Positions 10,201-23,000 of a DNA stretch of 64,000 bases are shown piece after piece. Numbering within the stretch: the first letter of the stretch is position 1; each line of letters opens with the position of its first letter. The notes below the pieces were generated by a model. It searched no databases, was not told where the DNA came from, and worked only from the letters and a program-made list of their open reading frames with translations. Position numbers and translations under genes: made by a program. The DNA is taken from positions 2,976,001-3,040,000 of the forward strand of contig JYIP02000005.1 in NCBI GenBank assembly GCA_001051155.2, read 5' to 3'. The stretch comes from Chrysoporthe austroafricana. Taxonomy: Eukaryota > Ascomycota > Sordariomycetes > Diaporthales > Cryphonectriaceae.

Positions 10201-12855
10201 GTACTGCCGTAACCCCACAGCGGAGATGGTACTTACAGAGCACATGTACCATGTAGCCTCATTACCTCAGCGTCTCCGTCATCCCGCTTTTGGGGCTTGC
10301 GCTAGAAACTCAAAAATGCAGTCTAGCCCCAAGAGGGCTCTGCCCGCCATGCATGTCAGGAGAAATGTGGACGGGGTCGCGCTGCCATATCGTCGATCGT
10401 CCTGCCAATGCCCGATTCGAGCGCCGCTCCACCGCTGGCCATCACCAGACCTGAGCATAAATCGGAACAAGAATCGGGAGCCATCGACGTTTGGACTCTT
10501 GAACCAATCGTTGTGCCGTGCGGTGCGGTGCGTGCAATACGGGACAATTAGTACAGCGCCGTACCGTACGTGCCCCGTCCGGACGGGGCATATTTCGCAT
10601 GCCTGGAGAGACCTCTGCAAAAATCAATACAGACGGTAACTTGGTGATAGGCCCAGACCGTCGTCGTCGCGGAAGATGCCATGGTCCGCTGGCCAGCCCG
10701 TGAACAAAGCCCATCCCTCCCTGACGGACAGCTTGCACGCGTTGTTGAAATCCCATCGTATGTTGCTTCTGCGGCCGCCCTGCCTCCCAGGGCGGATCGA
10801 GATCTGGCAGAAAGCGTGCTTATTTTTCCACTTTGCCATGCTTAGGTCACTGGCAGGTATCCGCGACGTCACACAACCCATTCCGACCCTCGTCCCGCGG
10901 AGCAGTCGTCATTCTGCCTCGGGGCTTCCAAGGCCAACATGAGGGATCTCGTGGGCGGAGCCCGCTCGCATCGAGATCGCTAAGTCATGTGCAGATGGCG
11001 TTTGGCTTGCTGATGGGATAGCTCGCTGGGAGCCTTGACGTCCGAGCATGCTCTGGCCGGCGCCAGGAGGGGCACTGCTGGACGCGCCTAGCAAGCTACC
11101 TCTATGACTGACTGGCTGGCTGGCTGTTGCACGAACGGCTAGGGTTATGACGGGTTCATCGAGATTCACAAGCGTTGCCGAAACGTTCGCGCATTTCTGC
11201 CAGACACGATCGGCTCTCACTCCACAGCGCCTGACAGCTGCTCATTGGTCCACAGCGGGCATGTTCAGGGTTGCGATGACCAGGAGCTTTGTTTCTGATG
11301 TCGCTCTCTCGAGCGAGCGCTGCTCAGATCTATCACGGAGGCGCATCCGACCCAGGCGTGCCAGGAAGAGGCCGTTGGAGCGGGCTGGCTGGCCTCAAGC
11401 GCGGATGTTCACATGTACTTCCCATCTAGGTCAAGCGCGACGGCCAGGTACCTTTTACCTGGGGGTACATCTGATCCCTTTTTTCTGTCTGGGATCGCGA
11501 TGGCCCAGCCCTTCTGCACCACAAATTCCCTTGCAACACCCGGGGCCTTGGACAGGTCTGGCTGGGGTCCGTGCCGGCGTTTTCTTTGGGTGGACGGCTG
11601 CTGGTGCAGAGGTAGACCTGCCAGGATTGACAGACTGCTACCACGACACATCGTCTTCCTGAGCCAAAAAACGCCTGTCTTCGACTACTCGTCCCGGCCC
11701 TGCGCGGTACAGTACAAGCACACCTCACACCCATGGTTGCCCTTGCTCTCGCCAGCCCGGCCTGCCTTAGCTTCCAGACTTCCTGCTCTAGTCCACGAGC
11801 GCGGCTGTCAGGCCCACCTCTGTCGACGTCCGTCTTCCAGAATCCAGGAGGTACCTGGCATCCTGTACCTGACTCTTCCCACCTGCGCAGTATCCTACGG
11901 GGGTCGGAGACGAATTCTGTTCCCCTGCGAGACGTGACATAATTCCTGGAAACCCTCCATCGCCTTGCTTGCTCTGGATCTGCTCTAACTCACCTCATCG
12001 CTTACCCTGATCCACAACCTCCTCCTCACCCTTGATCAGTACGTCCAGTGTCCTTCCACCCTCGAGAGTCTCGCCCCTTCAGACCCCGTCGAGCTTCATG
12101 TCCCAGGCAGATCCTCGTCATCTATGGCAAGTCCCGAGACCCCGGTAGGTGGTACCCTGTGTGAGTATCTCGCGGTACGGCGAGGCAGAAGCTGGGCAGC
12201 GGGAAAGTTTCTTTTCCTCGTAGGCACGCATCTCCGCCATATCTCATGGCACACCCTCCACGTTTCCGTGTTACCGCCTGCCCTCTAGATTCTCGCCGTC
12301 CGATCCACACTTGTTGGGAATTGCCATCATACCCAGATCCCCATTCCAACTGATCTGCATGGCCTGACACAAAGTACTGAACTTCTCCAACACAGACCCA
12401 GACTGGATTCCTTTCGAACCCTCGCATACCAACGTCCCGCCACCAGGAGCCGAGATCTTCTGGATAGAAGTCATTCTCCTCGAGCATAAATCTTTGGCCA
12501 CTCAACCGCGAAGCAGACGTTACCGTACAGGCCCATACATGTAACTCGAGCCGCTTAGATCCACGATCGAGCACGACGACCAAGCCTTGCCCAGGCACTG
12601 ACAACGACGACACTCAGACCTGGCAGGCTCTGCGACTTGGACCGCCTCGGTGGCTGGCGAGCAACATTTGCCCCATCGCTTCTGGACTCGGACCACCTCC
12701 CATCTCTGCGAGTCGTACCCCGACCGATCCCTACACCGACACCAGTCCTGGCCTCTTAGGGGATTGCACGACTTGTGCTTGGGATTGGGGGGAGCCTCGA
12801 AGCCATTTGATCGCATACATAAAACCCTGGCAAGATACGGTGTTCAGTTGTCTGC
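7299..12855. other. Gene-poor region and long 5' flank of the SAM-HMG gene
   Basis: These are 5.5 kb with many short overlapping frames, none with recognisable domains, sustained codon bias or plausible splice chains. A perfect 20-bp palindrome lies at 10571-10590. From about 11,940 to 12,120 the plus strand becomes CT-rich (promoter or 5' UTR character), consistent with transcription toward the gene at 12856. No transposase, reverse transcriptase or terminal repeat was seen. Confidence 0.5.
10571..10590. repeat. Perfect 20-bp palindrome
   Basis: The sequence tgccccgtccggacggggca equals its own reverse complement. It lies in the gene-poor stretch, and no gene end lies nearby. Confidence 0.8.
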
Positions 12856-15066
12856 ATGTCTCCAAGATTAGCGGATATTTTCGGGGAGCTAGGGATCTCG
12901 CAGTATCTCCATGCCTTCATCGACCAGGGGTTCGACACGTGGGAGACGATTCTGGATATAACGGAGTCGGACTTGTGAGTAATCGAGGGTGGGCAACTCA
13001 ATACTGCGGACATCTCAGTCCTGATTCTCTGTATGCATGTAGGGATGCTCTTGGTGTCAAACTCGGTCATCGAAGGGTAAGCGGTTGCAACTGGCTTGAC
13101 GTAGCGCGAGTATTCAGGGAGCTGACGCGTCGAGATAGAAGCTGCAAAGACGAATCGCCAATGAGAGAGGCATAGCACCGACTGCCACTCTCGTCTCACC
13201 GATCCGAGCGAGTGTAGAAGATACGAGGAATGACGCGCACAGGTCTGATGCGCTTGCACCATCCACTGATGGCCGGGATGGCGGCGTTCCAGTCGTGCAA
13301 AAACGCAAATATCGGAGGCACCCGAAGGTGAGACTCTTGAGCAAGCACGCTGCCGCAGGGCTTGGTCACAGGTCTCCGACCGAGAGGCTGGACCTCGACA
13401 TAAACCTCTGCTCGAGGAGAAATGATGGACTTGCTAACTCGTGTTGCTCGTGAAAGCCGGACGAAAATGCACCCGAACGCCCCCCTTCTGCATACGTCCT
13501 GTTCTCCAACAGTAAGTTCGCCACCTCTTACTAATATCGTCGATCTTATCACGTGCACCCGTCTACGCTCAAGCGGGCTGTGGGTAGGCTCAGGATGATT
13601 GCTCGACCGTCAAACGATGAGGTTAACATGGTATTCGTCTGTTAGAAATGAGAGAAGATCTTAAGGGCCAAAACCTGACGTTCACTGAGATCGCGAAGCT
13701 CGTTGGAGAGAATTGGCAAGGCTTGACGCAGGCTGAGAAGGAAGTGTATGAGCGACAAGCTCAAAGTGCCAAGGAGAGGTACAACCACGACCTGGCCGAA
13801 TACAAAAAGACGCCTGAACACAAGAAGTACCTACAGTACCTGCAAGAGTTTAAGGCGAAGCATGCCAGCCAACCTCAGGGTCAGTACGCCCGACAGCTCA
13901 ATTTGCTCTTTCTGGGTTTCTGACAGCTTACATATTACTTGGCAGACAAAGACAATGCCAAGAGGGTTAAATTATCCGACTCGGGCATCGGCGAGCCCAC
14001 TGGCATACCTAATCACCTCGCACGTGCGGCAAGGACTGGAAGCATTGGAGAATCCGCTGGTGAGTCGCCAGCAAGACGGCAGAGGATAGACTCGCTCGTG
14101 TCAAATGGGGAATCGTACTACTCGCCCTCTGTGGTGACAACATCCCAACGGACTCCTGGCGAGGATTCTACCGTTGCCTCACCAAGCGCCGGGTATTTTG
14201 ACCGCCGCCGAGAACACTCGCCTAGCTTCGCCGCGAGCCCCCGGGACAGCTCCGCCCAGCCATCGAACATATCAACGCGGAGAGATCCAGCGTATACGGA
14301 CAGAGCTCGCAGTGAAACGGCGGCACCGCATAGGCACCTGCCTTCCCTCTCCGACATGTTCGATGGTCGTCCGATGCAGAATGGTGTATCCCACCCTGCC
14401 GAAGCATCAGGGCCCAATATCGCAATGCTGCCACGGGGATATCAGACCAGCAGCCCGGCCACTACACCGAGTCTCTCTGGCAGCGATTCACGGCCACCAC
14501 CCCTGGTGAAAGAGCAGTCGTCGGCGGGGAGCATGTCTTCCGGCAGCTCATACAACAGCTACCCCAGGACTCCTATCGAGGGCCCTCTGCCCATCCATGC
14601 CCTCTTGACGAGCGGGAAGCAGTTTGGCCCCCTCGACTCATCGTTTCCAACAGCCCCTATCTATCGGTCCATGTCTCCTGACGAAAGGGGACCGCCGCTA
14701 TACGCATCAGCACCGGAGAGACCTCCTAGCGAGTCGATACCCGCGAGCCATACTATCCCACCCCTGAATGGTGAGTTTGGAGTGGCCACTTTGTCGCCCT
14801 GAACCATCACTAATCCGCACCCTGCAGGTTACTACCCTGGACTGCCACCAGTCCCTAACCACATACCGCCTGTTTCGTCTACGCGCCCTGGATTCCCCCT
14901 GGGGTATGAGAACAAACCAGGCTTGCCTTTGGTCCCACCTCTGCCTTTAAGCTCGAACTCGATTACGCCTCCCGCTGCAAGACCGGGCGGAAAGGGCGAG
15001 ACCGGGCTGGACGGAATCAGCGCACTCCTCCAGGCCGATAAGATCTCGGATCGCCGCTCGGCGTAA
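12856..15066 (+). CDS. SAM-domain + HMG-box DNA-binding protein
   Basis: This is probably a nuclear DNA-binding regulator or chromatin protein. Exons: 12856-12974, 13043-13076, 13139-13327, 13457-13511, 13646-13879, 13946-14770 and 14828-15066, giving 564 residues. Residues 4-60 form a SAM domain (LADIFGELGISQYLHAF, then TWETILDITESDLDALGVKLGHRR). A basic linker follows. The HMG box spans about residues 121-190 and is split by the fourth intron, with PPSAYVLFSNKMREDLKGQN before the NWQGLT and EYKKTPEHKKY helices. The C-terminal 350 residues are Ser/Pro-rich and disordered, ending in an ISALLQADKI helix. All seven exons keep one frame, with GT-AG introns of 57-134 nt. The start is the first ATG before the SAM domain; no in-frame upstream exon was found. 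The target genes cannot be told from sequence. Confidence 0.9.
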
Positions 15067-17033
15067 GATTGAATCGCCGTCCAATACGTTCGTTCTTGGA
15101 CCACTGGGCGATTTGGCCCAGAAGTATTCGAAAGGGGCCGCTCGCACGTTGTGAATACATCAACGATCGACCGCTTAACTCCGCTTCAACGATCCAATTT
15201 GTACTATACATATTTTTATTGCGTGGCTTTTCTTTTCCTTTTCAGATGGAAATTTCTGACCCCAACACCCGCCCCACAGGCGAGGTTCGGTCGCAAAACA
15301 AAATCAACATTGGTACATCTGGTGGAGGCGCCAGGAGGAGAATGTGCATGACCCAAAAACAGTCAGGGAGTTATGGCGTCTTTTCAAAATGGGATTTGAC
15401 TCGGGATCACGTTTCTACAGGTCACCGGGAATGAGTGACAGGTTATTTTCATGCCGCGATTCATTATAGCGAAACTTCTTTCGTACTGGCGGGAATCTGG
15501 TTTTGTGGTTCGGAGGATGGGAAATGGATCACTGGATGGACGAGACGAATGCTCGAAGGATTGGGGCGAGCCGGTACGCGCAGGTCGAAGCTGCATATGT
15601 GGCGAGGGTTCGACACGGTCATGCAGTGCCAGCCAGCTAGAGCTATCAGATCTGATGCGATTTCTTTTCTCTTCGGGATGGGGGTTCCATTGTGACAGGC
15701 TCTAGGTAGCAGAAGTAGGAGCCACTGTCGTTGGATCGCGTGGACGGAAGGACAGGCGGACGAATCAACGTCTTACCGTATCATGGCACATAGGGCTCGG
15801 TGTTGATACCCAATGGATGTTCTCGGAATAGTAATGTCTCCTGCAAGAGCGCCTACGTAAGTATGGCATTATGATTTGATTTGTAGACTCGCCAAGGCAT
15901 CTTGAGACAGATCAGCTCGCCATGCCGTCTCGCTTCGTGCCGGGGCGAGGCGGAGCGGTGCTCAGCAGGAAATAAGGGTCACAGAAGGACCTGGTTGGGT
16001 CTTGCTGAGGCTCAGACGAGATCATGTCCCCAGATCAGAGGACGGGGGCAGGCGGAGCGGGCTAGAGTCGACGTTGAGAAGAGCCGGAACGGGCCGTGAC
16101 TCGAGAGCCACGTTCCACCCCAGTCTCGGATCTCGTGCTAGGTATTTCGGATGGGCCGCGCCATTCGGCGGTCGCTGCAGCGTCCAGTCCTCGAGGCGCC
16201 GAGACAAGCACCCTCCCACAGCGCTGCGGATTGTCCTAGTATGGTGTACATACAGTACTAGGTACGGACGTACAAGCATGCGAGGGTATCAAGCGAACCG
16301 CACAAGCACCCCGCTGCTAGGCGAGTAGTAAGCAGCACAGGAAAATAAAGCATCCGTATTGGTCGGCACGACGACGAATCCTGTGCCGGCCCGTGGCGAT
16401 CGTCCAGGCGTGCCAGACGCGCCAGGTCAAGCCTAATTGGGCGCTGGTGGCTGGTAAGGAGATGAATGCTGGCGCTAATCAACTGGCACCCTGGCGTGCA
16501 TGTGGTGGTATGGCACCTGGCCGGCACCACGGCGTGGGCGTGCACCTGCACGGCTGGCTGGGTTTCCGGCCTCAGGCCCAGCTGGACGGGCGGTGGGGTT
16601 GTGCGCCGCTCGCCACCTGCCTGATCCTGGATCTGCACGGGCGTCCAATCCTCGCTGCTTGCTCTGCTCAGACCGCCCGAGCGCCCAAGCTCTCTCTCCC
16701 CGTCGCAGCTGAAGCGCGGAGGAGCTGCCAACCCTGTGGGGGCGAGTCGCAATAGTCGAGGCGGGTGTCCACCCCAGCCTTCTTTGCTCCATGGCACGCA
16801 CGCATGGGAAGCATTACTTACTACCCCAGTTCTGCCCTGCACAAACAATAGACACCGTTAGGGATACTGGGCACTGAACATCGTCTTTTGAACACTCTGC
16901 ATTAAACCTCTCCCCATCGTGTTCCATATTCGTACGCAGAGAGAACCGACCGACGTGCTAGGGAAAAGAGACCAACACACCGTGACACACCAATGCTGGC
17001 GATAGGGCGACGCACCCAGCTGTCGATGTCAAG
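15067..17033. other. Intergenic, likely promoter of the giant gene
   Basis: These 2 kb separate the SAM-HMG gene from the leashin-like gene. No convincing reading frame or RNA gene was seen. The last few hundred bases must contain the promoter and 5' UTR of the giant gene. Confidence 0.5.
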
Positions 17034-20000
17034 ATGATGAGCGATCCTCGCCGGCGGAGCCCCGAGAGCTCCCGGCGCAGGCGCAAGGCCCGGCGGGACT
17101 CGAGGGAGCAGTCCATGGCCGAGGACACCGCCCGGTCGACGATGGAAGGCCGGCGCGAACACACAACCACGTCCACATTCTCCAGCACCAGCGTGCCGTA
17201 CTCCTCCTACCCGAGCCAGGTGCCGCTCCCGCCCGCCTCCCCGCCCCAGCGGACCGCCGAACTCCCCCCGATCACGATGCGCAGCGGCGAAAACACGCCG
17301 CGCATGCCCTCGATGCCCATGCCCATGCCCGCGCCGATCCCCGCGGACCTCAACCGCCCGCGCCGCCGCCGGAGCCGCCACGGCTCCGGGTCGAGCTCCG
17401 AGTTCACCTACTCCTCGTCCAGCGGCTCGTCCTCGTCCTCGTACCTCGACATCTCGCGGTGGTACCCGAGCTACGGCCGCTCCGGCGGCGTGCTGAAGGC
17501 TTTCTGGCAGACGCCCTCGGAGCACAGGCTGCGGCGGCGCGGGAGCAGGCGCAAGCCGAAGAAGGCGAAGCCGACCATCTTCGGCTTCGGGAACAACTCC
17601 TCGTCGAGCAGCGTCAACTCGGACATGGCGTACGGCATGGGCTTCCTCAAGAAGCCGAAGAGCCGGGGCGGCGGGTTCAGCCCGAACCTCGCTGCTGCAG
17701 CGACTGCCGCCTCTGCTAGCTTCGGGATGGAGGCCTCGGGTGGCAGACCGGCGACCCTGCAGAGACGGCAGACGGACGAGGAGATCAAGGAGATCGGACG
17801 GAAGTTGGCCGACGTCGCGAGGAAGCAGAACCGCGAGGACCTGCGCGCGTCGGGCAAGAGACCACCGACGTACCTCATGGGCGCCGCAACCGCGTGGGAG
17901 AGGTATCAGCGGCAGAGCAGTAGCCGCGTAGAAGTCTCAAGTCGGGGACTTGCGCCCTCGAGGTCGGACCGTCGCCAGCAGGGATACTCGTCTGATGATG
18001 AGGAATGGGAGTCTGCGTCGGAGGACGAGGACAGCGACGCCCATTCTGCGCTCGCGTACGGCCACGCCGAGCTCTACACTCCGCGGCCGGCCGGGTCTTC
18101 AGCTGCCGGGATGAGCGCGGCGTCTGCGAGGCCGCCGCTCCCGGAGAGGAAGTCCTCCATTGTCGACCCGAAGCTGTTCGGCCCCGCGAACTCGCTGCGG
18201 GACTTCGTCAACACGCCCTGCAGCTTCGACGATGGCAGCCGTGCTTACACCGCGCACGGGCCGGGCGAGACAAGGTCTGCAGACTCGACTGAGAGCGCCT
18301 CAGCCGAAGCGAGGCCTCTGCAGAGAGTCTTCCCTCTGCAGACCTCGGACCCGGGCAGGATGGAGGCTGCCCGCGGCTCGGGATCCATCGTGTCCTCACA
18401 GCCGAACCACTCGTCTTCCCGCCCGGAGCCCTTCGTCATACAAGCGCCCAAACCCATGGTCCCAGTCCCACGCCGCATGTTGGAGGAAGAGGAGCGAATC
18501 CCCGATCCCGAGCCCTCTGAACCCCGGGAGCACCGCCGCAAGCCCACCAAAGACAATGCAACGTTCGCCGAGACGGCCCTGGTGGGAGCAGGCGTCGCAG
18601 GCGCCATTGCGCTTGGCGCTGCCATGCTCGGCGGCCGCGACAAGGGCAAGGGCAAAGAGCCGGAGGTGGGGCCCGGGCGCGACGAGAAGTACGGGCACGA
18701 GGACCACCGCGAGGACGAGACCAAGGTGGACGACGCGAAGAAGGCCCAGGAGCTCGCGCTGATGAAGGAGATCGAGAGGCTCGAGCACGCGCTCGGGAGG
18801 ACCAACAAGGCCCGCGAACAGCGCAGGCGTGACTCGAAGCGTGACAGCGGCGGTCGACCTGACGAGCCGTCCGAGGTTCGCAACGTTAAGGCGAATGCGG
18901 ACGAGCACAGGGACTATGAGCGCGACCGCGAGAGGAGGCGCCGTGAACGTCAGGCCAGACGCAGCGAGGCGTCGGAACGTGACAGCAGGGCCGGCGAGCG
19001 AACCGTCGCTGACGAGGGCGCTAAAGACCCAAACAAGCGTGGGTCAAAGGACGACTTTGACGTGTTCAAGTATCAGGTCCTGGATGATTCGTTCAGGGCC
19101 CATGATGAGTCTTTGAGGGCGTCCTCGCCACTCATCATCGATGTGACGCCATCTCCCTCACCGGCGCCGGAGCAAAGCAAGAGGAGTCGGCGGGACTCCA
19201 TTGAAGTAGAGGAGCGCGAGGCTAAGCATATCTATGATGAGGCGAAGCACTCCACCGCCCCCATCGCCGAAGTCGCCATGGCTGCTGCCATCGCAGCCAC
19301 GGAGCACTCTCGCCAACACCACGAGGAGGAAGGGCGCGGCCGCTCCAACTCCCGGACAGCAGACCAGATCCAGGAGGCAGCCAACCAGTACTACCACGCG
19401 CGGCGCGTCGCCGAGCGGGAGCAGCGCTCCCGCAGCCGCAGCAGATCGGTTGAGCGCGAGCGCTCGGTCGTGGACAACTACAGGGACGAAAAGGACGACG
19501 AGAGCAGCAGGCCGCCGCGGATTGTCACGCCGCCGGAGATGACCAACAAGCCCAAGAAGAACCAGTACAGCGAGCCCAACGCGGATATCACCTTTGACAA
19601 CATGATGTCCCCTACACAGCTGCTCGGGTACTGGCCCAGGGAGGTGCCCGTCCGGGACCCGAGTGCGCAGAGGCCGAGGCCGGTGCTCAACCTGGTTATG
19701 CCTACGCCGGTGCCGACGCCGACTCCAGAGAAGCAGGAGCAGAAGGATGCTGAGCCCGCCAGAGAGGAGCCGAGGAGGGAGGTTCCGTCAGTCGCCATCG
19801 GGCCGAGGGGCGAGGTTGTCGACGTAATTGAGGTGATAGAGGAGCCGCCCACGCCGAAGACCGTCTCGTGGGGGCCGAGCGAGACGAAGCACTTCGAGGC
19901 TGAGAGCGCCGACGAGGGGCCACACGAGCGCCCGCCTGAAAAGCCCAAGAGCTCGGGAAAGAAGAGCAGCGGGGGGTGGGGCACAATCGCCGCTGCCATC

Positions 20001-23000
20001 GTGGGCGCCTCAGCCGGTGCGGCGATAGCCAGCGATGACAAATCCGAGTCATACAGGCGCGAAGAGCGCGCAAAGGATGCCGAAGAGCACCGCTCGCCAG
20101 GCTCCCAATCGCCACCCAGAGAACGACCCATCCTGCCCCCGGGAACATCTTCTCAGGTCCTAGTTGAAGAGCCCGAGGAACTGCCTCCCGTGCCTGGTCC
20201 GAAGCCCACAAGCCCACGAAGCTCGCACATGCCGGGGGCCTTCGAGGAGGATATCGACTTCGCGGCGACACTGGCTGCAGGCCTGGAACGCGCCGGATTC
20301 GACCCCGAGATTGTCATCGAAGACCCGGGGTACCGCAGGCGCGATTCGCCGCCGGGGTCGAATGAGGACTTTCACGGGGTGTACACACAGCCTTTCGCAG
20401 AGACCGTGAGTGACCTTGGCATTTATGGTATTGAAGCTGGGTCGAGACCGGTGAGCGAGCCGGGATATGTCATTGGTGAGGTGGCCGATACGCCAATCGG
20501 TGAAGAGGCTGCTCCTTTCGATGACCCGGCCGTCGAGGAGGCCGGCCAGTCTGGTCCTGCGTCTGCCAAGCTCAGCAAAAAAGAACAGCGCAAGGCTGCA
20601 AAGGCCGCCAAGCTTGCAGAGGAGGAGGCGCGAGCTGTGCCGCCCCCCAATGAGGCCCCCGAGGACGAATGGGCTGATGCGCCGACTTCTAAGAAGTCCA
20701 AAAAGTCGAAGAAGTCGAAGCGGGCCAGCGTGTCTTGGGACGATGTAGACCCGCCCGCCGATGACAGCCATGTCTCGGTACCCGTGGATTCCTTCGACGA
20801 TATCAAGGACGCGGATGATTGGGATACACCGAAGAAGTCGAAGAAGTCTAAGCGGGGCTCGAAGAGCTACGACCTACCTGATGATGACCCCCCTGACAAG
20901 CAAGAACGGCGCAGAGAAACCTACGAGGCGCTTGAAAGAGGTACTTCCTCAACAGTCTCTGACTCTCGCTACGACGACCGCTCCAACGGCCGCAGCCACG
21001 ACGACGACCGTTCTGGACCATCAACTCCGACCGGCTCCGAACGCAAGAGAGACAGCAAGTCCGACAAGCGGAGCAGCGGCGGCATCTGGAGCCGCCTGAT
21101 GGGATCATCGAACGGTGATGACAAGGAGCTGTCAAAAAAAGGTAGTGCCGGTACTCTTGGCGCGGGTGCCGGCCTAGCAGGAGCCGCTGTGGCTATCGCC
21201 GCCCTCGCACGCTCCAACGCCGCCGAAGCTCCCCGGGAACAATGGGAGCCGCACGTCTTCCGGGACGCAGACCGGTCTGGCCGACGTGAAGACAGCACTA
21301 GTCGAGATGTCGACATCTTTGAGGACCCTGAGATCGCACCGCGGGTTATTAAGCCTGCCATTGACCCTCAGTTTGGCGATCTACTCCCTCTGCCCCCGAG
21401 CCCAGGAGAAAAAGACGCTGTCGACCTCGTCGAGTATGATGATCTGCCTGCGCTGCCAGACAGCCGGCCCGCAACACCGCCTGGTCAGGGGCGCGCGCTG
21501 CTTCGCGAGCGTGAGAGCAGTCACAAGCGTCCGAGCCAAACTACCCATTCCCGCCGCACAAGCACCTACGAGATGCCCCCTCGCTCACCCAGCCACACCG
21601 CGATCCCGATCCAGTTCCGCATGAGCCACCACCGGCCCTCACCCGCGGCGGGCAGTCGTCCGTCGCCAGTAGTGCAAAGCCCCCCGACCCCGGGGCAGGA
21701 GCTATCACCTACCATTAAGAGGCAGCAGTCGAGACCGACATCATGGGACAACAGCCGAGAGATCAAGCCGCTCTTCTTACTGGAGCAAGCTGGACGAACG
21801 GCTAAGAAGGGTGATGAAGAGCCCGATGACGTGGCGGAAACAACGCCATTGCCGCCTTTGAGGGAGCTACATGCTCCCGGGCCGGAGCTGGAGCAGGTCG
21901 AGACCGTGCCACCTGGTGCTCAAGCTATGCCATTGCTCGTGGACACAGATGTAGCCAGGTCTGCGGTCTTGGAATCGCAGGAGCCGACGCCTACAGGCCC
22001 GCAACAGGGTGAGCATGGTTCGCCAATCCTCGCAAAGGATGCCATCGCGCTGCCAACTGAACACCCGGGAGCAAGCTCAAGCTCACTGCCGGAGTCTAGC
22101 TATGCCACACCAGTAGGATCTCCAAGTCAAGCTTTCGGGGAGCCATCATTTGTTGAACTGTCGAGCAGAGAGGCTGGCATGGCGCCTTCTCCCCGGCGCG
22201 GGAATGGGCCAGTCGAAGTTCCTGTTCAAGAACAAGCAGAAAGCGAGAAGAGGGACAGTCTTTTCTCCTCAGCCCTGTCTATGCTCCCAGCTGCAGCTCT
22301 GGCTGGGGCCGGAGTTCTGCTTGGACGCGAAAAGAACGACGAGCCTCCCGCCGCGGTAGACGATCGCGCACCTGAAGTGCCCGCGCAGGATCCGGTTTCG
22401 CACTCATCAGAGCAGGCACGTGAATATGGCTCGTATGAAGTCGAGGTGACGGCCCCGAGTGTTCCTGGCGAACGTGATGAATCGGAGTTTCATGCGCGCG
22501 ATTTTGAAATCACTGAGCCAGCTGAGGCACTTCCTCTTCCGGAGTCCCCTGCCCATGCCGCCGCCGATCTGCAGAAGACAGGTCCAATGGAAGAGGCTGA
22601 AGTTCCGGAGCCTGTTCCAGAACCGTCTACTGAGACGGGCGACTGGGCTGTGGAGGCTGAGCCCAAGAAGAAGCAGAGCATGTCGGGTGAGCCTCAGGTT
22701 CAGATGACTTCTGAGTCCAGTGCGTTGGGCCCCTCAGACGCTCTTCAGAGCGATCCCTACCCGGATGAGGCAATGTCGAAGTCAATGGAAGAACCCCTTT
22801 TCTCTATTGACATTAACGACACAGACTTAGCTTGCTCTATCGCCCTCCCACCAGACTCGCCAGCGCAGGAAGCCATGGACAACGAACAATCACACTTAGA
22901 TATGCAACCAAGCTTCCACGCAGAGATAGCCGCCGAATCTGCCGAAGTCCAGCCATCGTCAGTTAATAATGCACTCTATGCCCAGCCTACTATAGTCGAA

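Noticed and set aside
11147..11937. Two overlapping plus-strand frames of 171-174 codons
   Set aside because: No domain, no codon bias, composition shifts with frame; equally long frames exist on the other strand.
12122..12613. 163-codon minus-strand frame
   Set aside because: Composition looks random and it lies in the 5' flank of the SAM-HMG gene; no supporting splice sites.
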